Origin: Elusimicrobiota bacterium
GTDB lineage: Bacteria > Elusimicrobiota > Elusimicrobia > UBA1565 > UBA9628
Reading direction: 5' to 3'
Length of the DNA: 64,000 bases
NCBI GenBank assembly: GCA_023213235.1
Contig: CP096137.1
Coordinates: 507,587 to 571,586, forward strand
This document shows, one piece after another, positions 26,639 to 34,165 of this stretch; the stretch's first letter is position 1; the number at the start of each line of letters is the position of its first letter. A model generated the notes under the pieces. That model saw nothing but the letters and a program-made list of their open reading frames with translations. It did not search any database and was not told the DNA's origin. The translations under genes and the position numbers were made by a program.

Positions 26639-27756
26639 CGCGGGCGCAGCGGAGACGGCCGGCCGTCCTTGGTCGAGTAGCGCCCGCGCAGGGCGCGGGC
26701 GGTCGGCGGCTGCGGCGCCTTGACGACCGGAACCTTCAGCTCGGCGCCGATGCGGCAGACCCCGTCGAAGCGCGCGTCGTGCATGACGCGGTACACCTCG
26801 CAGCCCATCGCGAGCGCGCGGTCGACGAGCTCGGAGACGAGGTCGAGCACGGACTCCGTCGGGCGGAAGCACCACGGGCACGAGCGGTGCTCGACCGAGA
26901 GGTGGCCGCACTTGCCGCACGAGCGCCCGAGCTTGGCGTAGCCGTCGCGCACGAGCACGCGCGAGACGCAGCCCTGCTGGACGGCGGCCGCGACGGCCTC
27001 GAGCCCGGTGACGGCGCCGCCCTGGCGCGCCTCGTCGAGCAGGCGGTGCACGAGCACGCTCTCGCGCACCATGCGCGCCTGGCGCTCGTTGTGGAGGACG
27101 CGCTCGAGCACGGCGTCGACGGGGCGGTCCGGTCCGAGCACGGGCTCGAGGATGAGCTCCTTCTGCAGGGACGGCTCGAGGAGGGGGACGAACGCGGCCT
27201 CGAGCGCCGGCGGGGCGCCGAGGATCAGGCGGTCGGCGCGGCGCTCGCGCGCCAGCGCCGCCGCCCGCGCGGCGATCTTGCGCAGGTTACCCCCGACGAG
27301 CGTCTCGAGCTCGACGGCCTCGCCCATGTTCAGTTCGACGAGACGCGCCGACTCCGAGCCGAGCAGGAGCGCGATGAAGCGGTGATACTGGCCGCCCAGG
27401 GCGGCCAGCGGGCGCAGGTCGAGCGACGTGCCCGCCCGCAGCGTGCTCTTGAAGGGCTGAGGCAGGCCGAAGGCCTCGAAGAGGCCCCGCTTGGCGCACG
27501 AGTGGACGGAGACCATGCGGTGAGGCCCCGGCACGAACTCCCTGGTCACGAAGTCCTCGATGAGGTCGAAGTCGCGGGAGAGGGCCTTGAGGGCGGGATC
27601 GAGGCGCGCCTCGGCGGCGAGCTGGTGCAGGGCCGAGGGGTAGAGCCCTCCGGGATCGACCGCGAGGTGCAGGGTGACCGCGTCCGCGTCCTTCGTGCGA
27701 AAAGCCTGGAGGGCTTCGATCCTTCCGGCGCTCAAGAACAGTGATGCGGGCGGCAT
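26635..27756 (-). CDS. eRF1-like protein (baeRF/Vms1-type family)
   Basis: The 373-residue protein resembles bacterial/archaeal eRF1-like proteins (baeRF), relatives of the peptidyl-tRNA hydrolases Vms1/ANKZF1. The middle has the eRF1 domain-2-like strand FIALLLGSESARLVEL. The C-terminal third resembles an L7Ae/eL8-like domain (DRALAMGCEVYRVMHD) with an inserted zinc ribbon, CGKCGHLSVEHRSCPWC. A GGQ triplet occurs at residues 121-123 (LAALGGQYHRF); whether it has the role of the release-factor GGQ is unknown. A role in ribosome rescue is inferred from the family. It is monocistronic with a good promoter (27778-27806). Confidence 0.78.
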   Translation of the reverse strand: MPPASLFLSAGRIEALQAFRTKDADAVTLHLAVDPGGLYPSALHQLAAEARLDPALKALSRDFDLIEDFVTREFVPGPHRMVSVHSCAKRGLFEAFGLPQPFKSTLRAGTSLDLRPLAALGGQYHRFIALLLGSESARLVELNMGEAVELETLVGGNLRKIAARAAALARERRADRLILGAPPALEAAFVPLLEPSLQKELILEPVLGPDRPVDAVLERVLHNERQARMVRESVLVHRLLDEARQGGAVTGLEAVAAAVQQGCVSRVLVRDGYAKLGRSCGKCGHLSVEHRSCPWCFRPTESVLDLVSELVDRALAMGCEVYRVMHDARFDGVCRIGAELKVPVVKAPQPPTARALRGRYSTKDGRPSPLRPR

Positions 27757-27777
27757 GGTCTTAGGTCCTGTCCGCCC

Positions 27778-27806
27778 AGGATAGCCGCGGACTCCCCGCC
27801 CGTCAA
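27778..27806 (-). promoter_or_regulatory. Promoter of the eRF1-like gene
   Basis: TTGACG (27801-27806), 17 bases, TATCCT (27778-27783), then 21 bases to ATG 27756. Confidence 0.7.
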
Positions 27807-27936
27807 GGAAACTCCAGGTTAAGGGGCCCCGTTACCAGGTCCGTCAAAATGGCGTTCCCTTTCGTCCATAGGCTCGCGCGCAAGGGCCTGGTATCTTCAG
27901 CCATGCCGCGATGCTTTTCGCGGCGGGAGGCGCACC

Positions 27937-28545
27937 ATGAGAGAGATCAAATGCCTGGCCGTCGCGGCGCTGGCGCTGTTCCTGGCCGCGAACGCGGGCG
28001 CGAAAGGCCGCTCGGACGCCTGGATCACCACGAAGGTGAAGGCGACCTTGGCGGGTCACAAGAACGTCAGCGCGGTCGGGACCAACGTCGACACGAAGAA
28101 CGGCGTCGTCACGCTGAGCGGCGAGGTCGACACGCAGGCGGAGAAGGAACTCGCGGGCCGCTACGTCCGCGAGGTCGACGGCGTCCGCTCGGTCAACAAC
28201 CGCCTGATCGTCAAGGGCGACGGCGACCGCGACGACTCCGGCATCCTGGACGATCGCGATGATCGCGACGACCGCGACGACGATTCCGTGCGGGATTCCT
28301 CGCGCGAAGGCATCGGCGACCGGGCGCTCCATAAGATCGGGGACGCGGCGCTCGGCTCCCGCGTCAAGGCCGCTCTCGCCGGCAACCGCGGCACGAGCGC
28401 GATCCGCACCAACGTGGACACCGAGCGCGGCGCGGTGACCCTGCACGGCACCGCCAAGAGCGACGCCGAGAAGGACCTGGCGGAGAAGCTCGTGCGAGAG
28501 GTCGACGGCGTCAAGTCCGTCGACAACCGCATCGACGTCCGCTGA
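27937..28545 (+). CDS. Periplasmic protein with two BON domains
   Basis: The 202-residue protein has a signal peptide (to about residue 24) and two BON domains, about 26-95 and 130-202. Each follows the pattern: WITTKVKATLAG or LGSRVKAALAG, then TNVDTKNGVVTLSG or TNVDTERGAVTLHG, then VREVDGVRSVNNRL or VREVDGVKSVDNRI. They are joined by an acidic Asp/Arg linker (DDRDDRDDRDDD). BON (OsmY-like) proteins bind phospholipid or envelope surfaces and are often stress-induced. A GCCGCG/CGCGGC hairpin (27905-27924) stands just before the GGAGG site. Confidence 0.88.
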   Translation: MREIKCLAVAALALFLAANAGAKGRSDAWITTKVKATLAGHKNVSAVGTNVDTKNGVVTLSGEVDTQAEKELAGRYVREVDGVRSVNNRLIVKGDGDRDDSGILDDRDDRDDRDDDSVRDSSREGIGDRALHKIGDAALGSRVKAALAGNRGTSAIRTNVDTERGAVTLHGTAKSDAEKDLAEKLVREVDGVKSVDNRIDVR

Positions 28546-28554
28546 ACGATTCGG

Positions 28555-28626
28555 CCGGCGCGCGGCCTCTGAGGGGGGCCGCGCGCCGGTGGGGCCGGGG
28601 GTCCTTCACGGGGCCCCCGGCCTTCT
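28555..28626 (+). terminator. Two tandem GC-rich hairpins after the BON gene
   Basis: Arms 28555-28567 and 28577-28589 are perfect 13-base complements. A second hairpin around 28593-28623 (GGCCGGGGG with CCCCCGGCC) is followed by TTCTT. Together they should stop transcription of the BON gene. Confidence 0.75.
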
Positions 28627-28639
28627 TACCGTCCGGGGG

Positions 28640-28668
28640 TTGACGGAACCGACAACCGGGGTTATCCT
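28640..28668 (+). promoter_or_regulatory. Promoter of the 46-residue membrane protein gene
   Basis: TTGACG (28640-28645), 17 bases, TATCCT (28663-28668). GGAG lies seven bases before ATG 28706. Confidence 0.65.
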
Positions 28669-28705
28669 CCGTCGACGGCCAACGTCCCGATCCGGAGAAC
28701 CCCCG

Positions 28706-28846
28706 ATGACCTTCACGATTCTCGCCGCCGTGCCCGCCGCCCTGCTCACCGCGATGTACTTCTACGAGCGCCGCGCCAATTCGACGCCCCATCGCGCGCG
28801 CGCGGCCAAGTCGACGCTCGACAACGCGCTGCGCGGTAGACGTTAA
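28706..28846 (+). CDS. 46-residue single-helix membrane protein
   Basis: The product has one transmembrane helix at the N-terminus (MTFTILAAVPAALLTAMYFY) and a basic cytoplasmic tail (RRANSTPHRARAAKSTLDNA). It has its own promoter, a ribosome site and a terminator hairpin downstream, which argues that it is a real gene. No family is recognised. Confidence 0.6.
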   Translation: MTFTILAAVPAALLTAMYFYERRANSTPHRARAAKSTLDNALRGRR

Positions 28847-28870
28847 GGCCGCTCCTCACCGACGTCGTAT

Positions 28871-28892
28871 GCCGGGCCGCTTGCGGCCCGGC
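28871..28892. terminator. Bidirectional hairpin between convergent genes
   Basis: GCCGGGCCGC and GCGGCCCGGC form a perfect 10-base stem with a two-base loop, between the 46-residue protein gene and fpg. There is no strong T run on either side. Confidence 0.65.
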
Positions 28893-28900
28893 TGAGGTTC

Positions 28901-29683
28901 CTAGCGCTGGCAGGACGGGCAGAAGGCGCTGGCGCGCCCTCCGATGCTCTTGCGGGTGCCCACGACCTTCCTGCGGCACGTCCCGCAGTCCTCGCGCCCG
29001 TAGACCATCACGTTCATCTGCATGCGGCCCGGACGGCCGAGCGGATCGAGGTAGGCGGCGTCCTCGAGGGTGGCCCCGCCGGCCTCGACCCCGACGAGCA
29101 GGACTTCGCGGCAGGTCCGCGCGAGCCGGTCCGACTCCGCGCGCGTCAGAGACTTCCCCGCGCGGCCGGGACGGATCCCCGCCGCGTGCAGGGCCTCGGT
29201 CGCGTAGATGTTGCCGAGCCCCGCGATCAGCTTCTGGTCCATGATCAACGCCTTGACGGGCGCCGAGCGCTTGCGCAGGAGCTTCCACAGGTAGTCGGGA
29301 GTGAACTCGGGATCCATCGGCTCCGGGCCGAGCTTGGGCAGCGGGCAGCCGACGCGCCCGAAGCGCCGCGAGTCGTGGAAGCGCACGGCCTCGGTGCCGA
29401 TCCACATCTGGAAGCGCACGTGCGGGCTCTCGCCGCCGACCGTGATGCGCCCCGACATCCCGAGGTGGAACACGACCTCGCCCCGGCCCTCGATCTCGAC
29501 GATGAGGTACTTGCCCCGTCTTTTAAACGCCGAGATCACGCCGCCCGTGAGGATCTTGATCGCGGCCAGCGGCGGCGCGCGGTAGAACGTCGGCTTGCCC
29601 ACGGCCACGGCCGTCACCGTCATGCCCGTGTAGCGCTCCGCGAGCACGCGGCGGACCGTCTCCACCTCGGGCAGCTCCGGCAT
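28901..29683 (-). CDS. mutM: Formamidopyrimidine-DNA glycosylase (MutM)
   Basis: A complete 260-residue Fpg protein, which removes 8-oxoguanine and ring-opened purines and cuts the backbone. The catalytic N-terminal MPELPEVETVRR (Pro2, Glu3) is intact, as are the helix-two-turn-helix block LIAGLGNIYATEAL and the C-terminal zinc finger (CGTC...CPSC). It starts one base after the rhodanese gene (TGAcATG), so it is the last gene of the cysM-mec-cysO-moeZ-rhodanese operon. That links oxidative DNA repair with sulfur metabolism. Confidence 0.96.
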   Translation of the reverse strand: MPELPEVETVRRVLAERYTGMTVTAVAVGKPTFYRAPPLAAIKILTGGVISAFKRRGKYLIVEIEGRGEVVFHLGMSGRITVGGESPHVRFQMWIGTEAVRFHDSRRFGRVGCPLPKLGPEPMDPEFTPDYLWKLLRKRSAPVKALIMDQKLIAGLGNIYATEALHAAGIRPGRAGKSLTRAESDRLARTCREVLLVGVEAGGATLEDAAYLDPLGRPGRMQMNVMVYGREDCGTCRRKVVGTRKSIGGRASAFCPSCQR

Positions 29684-29684
29684 G

Positions 29685-30211
29685 TCAGCGGCCGGAGCCC
29701 CTGTTCCAGGGCATGCGGCCGAGCAGGACCGCCATCGGGCAGATGTCCAGCGCCGCCGTGACCGCGAGCGCCCCGCCGACCGCGGCGGAGAGAGCCAGGA
29801 ATCGGACGTCGACGGCCCACGCGAGGACGAACCCGAGGATCACGAGAGTGCCGGCGGCGAATCGAACCTGGCGGTCCAATGCCCACACGCGGCTCGCCCC
29901 TTGATCGTCGGCTTGCCCGCCGCGGCCCAGGCGGAGAGGCCGCCGTCGACGATGTAGACGCGCTCGTGGCCGAGCTTCGCCAGGCGGGCCGCGGCGTCGG
30001 CGGCGCGCGAGCCGGAGCGGCAGAGCAGGTACACCGGCCGCGACGGGTCCACCTGGCCGGCCAACTCGCCGAAGCGCGAGAGCGGGAGGTTCAGCGCGCC
30101 CTCGACGCGCTCGGCGTCGCACTCGACGACCTCGCGCACGTCGACGAACTGGACGCCGCCCGCGGAGAGCGCCCGGTGCGCCTCCTCGGGCGCCACGCGC
30201 TGGGCGGCCAT
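29685..30211 (-). CDS. YgaP-like rhodanese with membrane tail, one apparent frameshift
   Basis: Residues about 1-103 are a rhodanese domain (QFVDVREVVECDAERVEGAL) with active-site CRSGSRA. One G added at the C run 29897-29900 (plus strand) joins it to a DUF2892-type two-helix tail (TLVILGFVLAWAVDVRFLAL, then DICPMAVLLG). This is the layout of the inner-membrane sulfurtransferase YgaP. ATG overlaps the stop of the MoeZ-like gene (ATGA). It may supply persulfide sulfur to the pathway encoded upstream. Confidence 0.85.
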
Positions 30212-31344
30212 CAGTACTGCGGAACCGAGGGGTCGATCTGCTCCGACCAGGCGTTGATGCCGCCGGCGACGTTGGTCGCGTCGTAGCCCTTTTCCCGGAG
30301 GAACTGGACCGCCTTGGCCGATCGGCCGCCCATCTTGCAGTGCACGATCACCTTCGCGCCCTTGTCCACCTCGGCGAAGCGCTCCGGCAGTTTGCCGAGC
30401 GGGATCAAGGTCGAGCCGGGGATCTTGGCGATCTCGTACTCGTGGGGCTCGCGCACGTCGAGCAGAACGAACTTTTCCTTCTTGTCGAGCTTGGCCTTCA
30501 GGTCGGCGACGGAAATCTCGGGAATGGTGGACACGGGTTTCTCCTTGAGGCCGCAAAAAGCCTCGTAATCGATCGGCGCCTTGATGGTCGGATTTTCAGA
30601 GCACACCGGGCAAGCGGGATTTTTCCGCACCTTCAGCGTGCGCCAGGTCTGCTCGAGGGCGTCGTAGAGCATGAGGCGGCCCTTGAGGGGGACGCCGATG
30701 CCGAGGATCAGCTTGAGCGCCTCGATGGCCTGCATCGTGCCGATCACGCCGGGCAGAACGCCGAGCACGCCGGCTTCCGCGCATGACGGCACGAGGCCGG
30801 GCGGCGGGGGCTCGGGGTAGAGGCAGCGGTAGCAAGGGCCGTCTTTGAGGCCGAAGACCGAGAGTTGGCCCTCGAACCGGAAGATGGAGCCGTAGGCGTT
30901 GGGCTTGCCCGTCAGGACGCAGGCGTCGTTGACGAGGTAGCGCGTGGCGAAGTTGTCCGTTCCGTCGGCGATGACGTCGTACTTGCGGAAAAGGTCCACG
31001 GCGTTGGCCGACGAAAGCCTGGTCTCGTGCAGTTCGACGTTGACGTGCGGATTGAGGCCCTTGAGCCGTTTCTCGGCCGACTTGAGCTTCGAGGTTCCGA
31101 CCGCCGCCGTGTCGTGGATGATCTGCCTTTGGAGGTTCGACTCGTCGACCACGTCGAAGTCGACGATGCCGATGCGCCCCACGCCGGCCGCGGCCAGGTA
31201 CAGCGCCAGCGGCGAGCCGAGGCCTCCCGCGCCGACGCACAGCACGGAGGCGTTCTTGAGCTTCTTCTGCCCTTCCGGCCCGACCTCGGGCATGATGAGG
31301 TGGCGGTCGTAGCGGGCCAGCTCCGCCTTCGTGAGCTCGGACAT
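30211..31344 (-). CDS. MoeZ/MoeB-like adenylyltransferase-sulfurtransferase
   Basis: A 377-residue ThiF/MoeB-type E1 enzyme with a C-terminal rhodanese domain, as in mycobacterial MoeZ and MOCS3. The nucleotide loop is CVGAGGLGSPLALYLA, followed by DESNLQRQ. Zinc cysteines lie in CYRCLYP and CPVC. The rhodanese active site is HCKMGGRSAKA (about residue 339). It adenylates the C-terminal glycine of a ThiS/MoaD-type carrier and places sulfur on it as thiocarboxylate. The start ATG 31342-31344 overlaps the cysO stop (TGATG). The carrier is encoded next door, so the target is probably CysO rather than molybdopterin synthase. Confidence 0.9.
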   Translation of the reverse strand: MSELTKAELARYDRHLIMPEVGPEGQKKLKNASVLCVGAGGLGSPLALYLAAAGVGRIGIVDFDVVDESNLQRQIIHDTAAVGTSKLKSAEKRLKGLNPHVNVELHETRLSSANAVDLFRKYDVIADGTDNFATRYLVNDACVLTGKPNAYGSIFRFEGQLSVFGLKDGPCYRCLYPEPPPPGLVPSCAEAGVLGVLPGVIGTMQAIEALKLILGIGVPLKGRLMLYDALEQTWRTLKVRKNPACPVCSENPTIKAPIDYEAFCGLKEKPVSTIPEISVADLKAKLDKKEKFVLLDVREPHEYEIAKIPGSTLIPLGKLPERFAEVDKGAKVIVHCKMGGRSAKAVQFLREKGYDATNVAGGINAWSEQIDPSVPQY

Positions 31345-31622
31345 CAAAGTCCTCCGGCGATCGCCGGAACGATCAGGATCGTATCGCCGGACTTCAGCGG
31401 CGTGGCCAAGCCCTGCTTGTCGCGGACGTCGTCCTCGTTGATGTAAACGTTGACGAAGGACCGAAGCTTGCCGTCCGGCGTCAGGAGTTGCTGCTTGAGC
31501 CGGTCGTGCTTGCCGTACAGCTTCTCGAGGGCCTCGCCGACGGTGGCGGCCTCGACGGAGACGTTCTCCTGCTTGTCGGCGAACGCGCGCAGCGCCGTCG
31601 GTAATCGAATCTGAATGCTCAT
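31344..31622 (-). CDS. cysO: CysO-like sulfur carrier with C-terminal GG-Leu
   Basis: A 92-residue MoaD/ThiS-fold protein (MSIQIRLPTALRAFADKQEN; SFVNVYINEDDVRDKQGLAT; DTILIVPAIAGG). The reading frame ends in Gly-Gly-Leu rather than Gly-Gly. A carrier must expose the GG end to be adenylated, so the Leu must be removed, and a JAMM protease is encoded directly upstream. This resembles CysO-type carriers with short C-terminal extensions. With CysM it would make CysO-cysteine, from which cysteine is released. A sequence error at the end cannot be excluded, but the stop overlaps the next ATG neatly. Confidence 0.87.
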   Translation of the reverse strand: MSIQIRLPTALRAFADKQENVSVEAATVGEALEKLYGKHDRLKQQLLTPDGKLRSFVNVYINEDDVRDKQGLATPLKSGDTILIVPAIAGGL

Positions 31623-31624
31623 GG

Positions 31625-32071
31625 TCAACCTTCCAGTAGTATCTCTTCTTCGACGAAGGATCGTCCGTCTTCCGTTCTCTGCCACGATCTCGAATCGACG
31701 ACCTTCCCGTCCTTCACCTGCAAGATCCAGTAGCTGCAGCACGGCATCGCCATCGTCAGATCGAACGGCGACGGCCACGCCGGGACCGTCGGGTGCGAAT
31801 GAAAGAACCCCACGACGCCGCGCCCGGTCCCCGACAGCTCGGCCTCGACCTTGGCCATCGTCTTCGGGTCGATCAGGTACTTGTTGGTCTTGGCCGAGGC
31901 GTCCCAGCCGTTGGGCAGCGGGCGCGCCTCCTCGACCGCGACGGTCCGGCCGATCACGTCGAAATTCTCCGGCACCGGGCCGATCAGCAAGCCGCAGCCC
32001 TCCTCGGGGAAGGCCTCGGCGCAGGTCTTGGCGGCGATCGCTTCGACGGCGCGGCTGACGCGCAGGCTCAC
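31625..32071 (-). CDS. JAMM/MPN+ metalloprotease, Mec-like
   Basis: A 148-residue JAB/MPN+ protein. The zinc motif is GFFHSHPTVPAWPSPFD (HxH, then S and D), with the upstream catalytic Glu in FPEEGCGLLIG. In the CysO pathway Mec hydrolyses CysO-cysteine to free cysteine; here it may also trim the extra Leu of CysO. GTG 32069-32071 overlaps the cysM stop (GTGA). Position between cysM and cysO strongly supports the pathway. Confidence 0.9.
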   Translation of the reverse strand: MSLRVSRAVEAIAAKTCAEAFPEEGCGLLIGPVPENFDVIGRTVAVEEARPLPNGWDASAKTNKYLIDPKTMAKVEAELSGTGRGVVGFFHSHPTVPAWPSPFDLTMAMPCCSYWILQVKDGKVVDSRSWQRTEDGRSFVEEEILLEG

Positions 32072-32997
32072 GGCTCCCAGAACCTCTCGCCGAGGTAGCG
32101 CTCGCCGGAGTCGCAGAACACGGTGGCGACGACCGCCTCGCGCCCCTGCTTGGCGAGGTCGCGCCCCAGGCGCACCGCGGCCGCGAGGTTCGCGCCGCCG
32201 GAGGGGCCGAGCAGGATGCCGCCCTTGCGTCCGAGGACTTTGGCCGCCTCCTGCGCTTCCTCCGTGCTGATCTGGATGCGGCTGTCGGCCACGGAGTCGT
32301 CGTAGATCTTCGGGATGATGCTGGTTTCCATATGCTTGAGCCCTTCAAGCCCGTGCATGGGACCGTCGGGCTCCATGGAAACCAAGCGGATGTTCTTGTT
32401 CAACTCGCGCAGGCGGCGCCCGGCGCCGACGAAGGTCCCGCTCGTGCCCAGTCCGGCCACGAAGTGCGTGACCTTGCCGCCCGTCTGTTCGAAAATCTCG
32501 GGGCCCGTCGTCTCGTAGTGCGCCGTCCAGGTCATCGGGTTCGAGTACTGATCGGCGTACCAATAGCGCTCCGGCTCGGCCTTGAGCATGAGGCGCACCT
32601 CGCGGATGGCGCCGTCGGAGCCCTCGAGCGGGTCGGTGAAGAGCAGCTCGACGCCGTAAGCCTGCAGGATCGCCCGCCGGTGCTTGGAGATCGAGCCGGG
32701 AACCGCGAGAGCCACTTTCACGCCCAGGCGCGCGCCCAGCCACGCGTAGGCGATGCCGGTGTTGCCCGAGGAGGAGTCGAGCAGGATCTTCCCGTTCGCG
32801 AGCTTGCCCGTCTCGAGCGCGTCCTTGATGATGAAGTAGCCGGCGCGGTCCTTCACCGAGCCGCCGGGGTTGGCCCACTCGGCCTTGGCGACGACCTTCA
32901 CCTGGTCCCCGAGCTCGGGAAAGGCGTAGGAGACGTCGAGCAGCGGGGTGTTCCCGACTTTAATGCCGTCGAATCGGGATTTTGCGGCGGTGGGCAT
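32068..32997 (-). CDS. cysM: Cysteine synthase, CysM type
   Basis: The 309-residue PLP enzyme has the lysine in NPGGSVKDRAG, the substrate loop SSSGNTGIAYA and the phosphate loop GLGTSGTFVG. It forms cysteine from O-acetyl- or O-phospho-serine and a sulfur donor. The gene order cysM-mec-cysO-moeZ indicates that the donor is CysO thiocarboxylate, as shown for Mycobacterium. ATG 32997 lies only five bases after a -10 box, so it is leaderless; an IscR-type operator overlaps its -35 box. Confidence 0.93.
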   Translation of the reverse strand: MPTAAKSRFDGIKVGNTPLLDVSYAFPELGDQVKVVAKAEWANPGGSVKDRAGYFIIKDALETGKLANGKILLDSSSGNTGIAYAWLGARLGVKVALAVPGSISKHRRAILQAYGVELLFTDPLEGSDGAIREVRLMLKAEPERYWYADQYSNPMTWTAHYETTGPEIFEQTGGKVTHFVAGLGTSGTFVGAGRRLRELNKNIRLVSMEPDGPMHGLEGLKHMETSIIPKIYDDSVADSRIQISTEEAQEAAKVLGRKGGILLGPSGGANLAAAVRLGRDLAKQGREAVVATVFCDSGERYLGERFWEP

Positions 32998-33002
32998 GGG
33001 CT

Positions 33003-33035
33003 ACTGTAACATACCTGACTAATTCAGTCAAGTAT
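33003..33035 (-). promoter_or_regulatory. cysM promoter overlapped by a perfect IscR-type-1 motif
   Basis: Minus strand TTGACT (33026-33031), 17 bases, TACAGT (33003-33008). The 25 bases 33011-33035 fit every constrained position of the published IscR type 1 motif (ATA-SYY-GACT-R-WWW-Y-AGTC-RRS-TAT). The site covers the -35 box and spacer, a repression position. A related site controls the A-type carrier genes at 1148-1172. Confidence 0.82.
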
Positions 33036-33044
33036 GAACGGAAG

Positions 33045-33063
33045 CTTGGGGCCAGGCCCCAAG
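33045..33063. repeat. GC palindrome CTTGGGGCC/GGCCCCAAG
   Basis: A perfect 9-base stem around a single A, between the cysM promoter and the end of nrdB. It could end nrdB transcription, though no T run follows. Its style is like the GGTGCCAG-core element at 400-469. Confidence 0.65.
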
Positions 33064-33076
33064 TTTCTCAAGTTTC

Positions 33077-34074
33077 TTAGAACTCTTCGGAGAACGCGAC
33101 CGCGCCGGTGACGCCGGTCTGGTACGCCGAGACGCGGCGCTCGAAGAAGTTGGCGAGCTCCTGGACGTCCTGCAGCTCCATGAAGTTGAACGGGTTCTTG
33201 TTGCCGTAGATCGGCTTGAGCCCGAGGTTCACGAGGCGCTGGTCAGCCACGAACTGCAGGTACTGGCGCATGCCGGCGGCGGAGAGGCCGGCGATGCCGA
33301 AGCCCAGGATGTCCTCGGCGAAGCCCATCTCGCACTCGATGGCCTCTTTCATCATGTCGACGACGTCCTGCTCCATCTTCGGCGTGAAGAGGGTGGGATC
33401 CTCGGCGCGGGACGTCTTGATGATCTCGAGCGCGGCGGCGATGTGCATGGACTCGTCGCGGAACACCCAGTTCGTGCCGCCGGCCAGGCCGTTCAGAAGG
33501 CCCTTGGAGCGCAGGAAGTACACGTACGCGAACGCGGCGAAGAAGAACAGGCCCTCGACGCAGGCCGCGAAGCAGATCAGGTTCATCAGGAACTGGCGCT
33601 TCTGCTCCTGGGTGTCGAGGCTCTCGAGCTTGTTGATCGAGTTCATCCACTTGAACATGAACTCGCCCTTGCGCTTGATCGACGGGATGTTCTCGATGGC
33701 CGAGAACGCCTTGACGCGCTCCTCGGGCTCGGGGATGTAGGTGTCGAGCAAGGTCAGGTAGAACTCGACGTGCACGGCCTCTTCGAAGAGCTGGCGCGAC
33801 AGGTACAGGCGCGCCTCGGGGAGTTCACGTGCTTGTACAGGTTCAGAACGAGGTTGTTGCCCACGATCGAGTCGCCGGTCGCGAAGAACGCGACGAGACG
33901 GTGGATCAGGTGGCGCTCCGCGGCGCTGACCTTGTTGCGCAGGTCGCCGACGTCGTGCGAAAAATCGACCTCCTCGACGGTCCAGGTGTTCTTGATCGCG
34001 GCCTTGTACATCTCGAAGAACACGGGGTACTTCATCGGGCGTAGCGTGAGGTCGAAGCCGGGGTTGAGGATCAT
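33077..34074 (-). CDS. nrdB: Ribonucleoside-diphosphate reductase, beta subunit (class I), one apparent frameshift
   Basis: About 332 residues after one G is added to the run 33818-33821. The di-iron/tyrosyl-radical region reads FATGDSIV (Asp), then LFEEAVHVEFYLTLLDTY, in which Glu, His and the radical Tyr keep the E-x2-H-x3-Y spacing of E. coli R2. Later ligands are in ACVEGLFF and RDESMHIAA. The C-terminus ends TGAVAFSEEF, the kind of tail that docks on NrdA. SD AGGAG precedes ATG. It lies downstream of nrdA on the same strand, but a terminator hairpin stands between them. Confidence 0.93.
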
Positions 34075-34116
34075 GGCGGGGGTCTCCTGGAAAAGGGGTA
34101 CGACTAAGGATACACC

Positions 34117-34152
34117 AAAAATCGACGGGCGGGGACCCGAAGGTCCCCGCCC
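34117..34152 (-). terminator. Terminator between nrdA and nrdB
   Basis: On the minus strand GGGCGGGGACC and GGTCCCCGCCC (34127-34137 with 34142-34152) pair perfectly over a four-base loop and are followed by GTCGATTTTTGG. Some transcripts must stop here, so nrdB may have its own promoter (TATCCT near 34107) or depend on read-through. Confidence 0.78.
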
Positions 34153-34165
34153 ATCACGGGTTATT

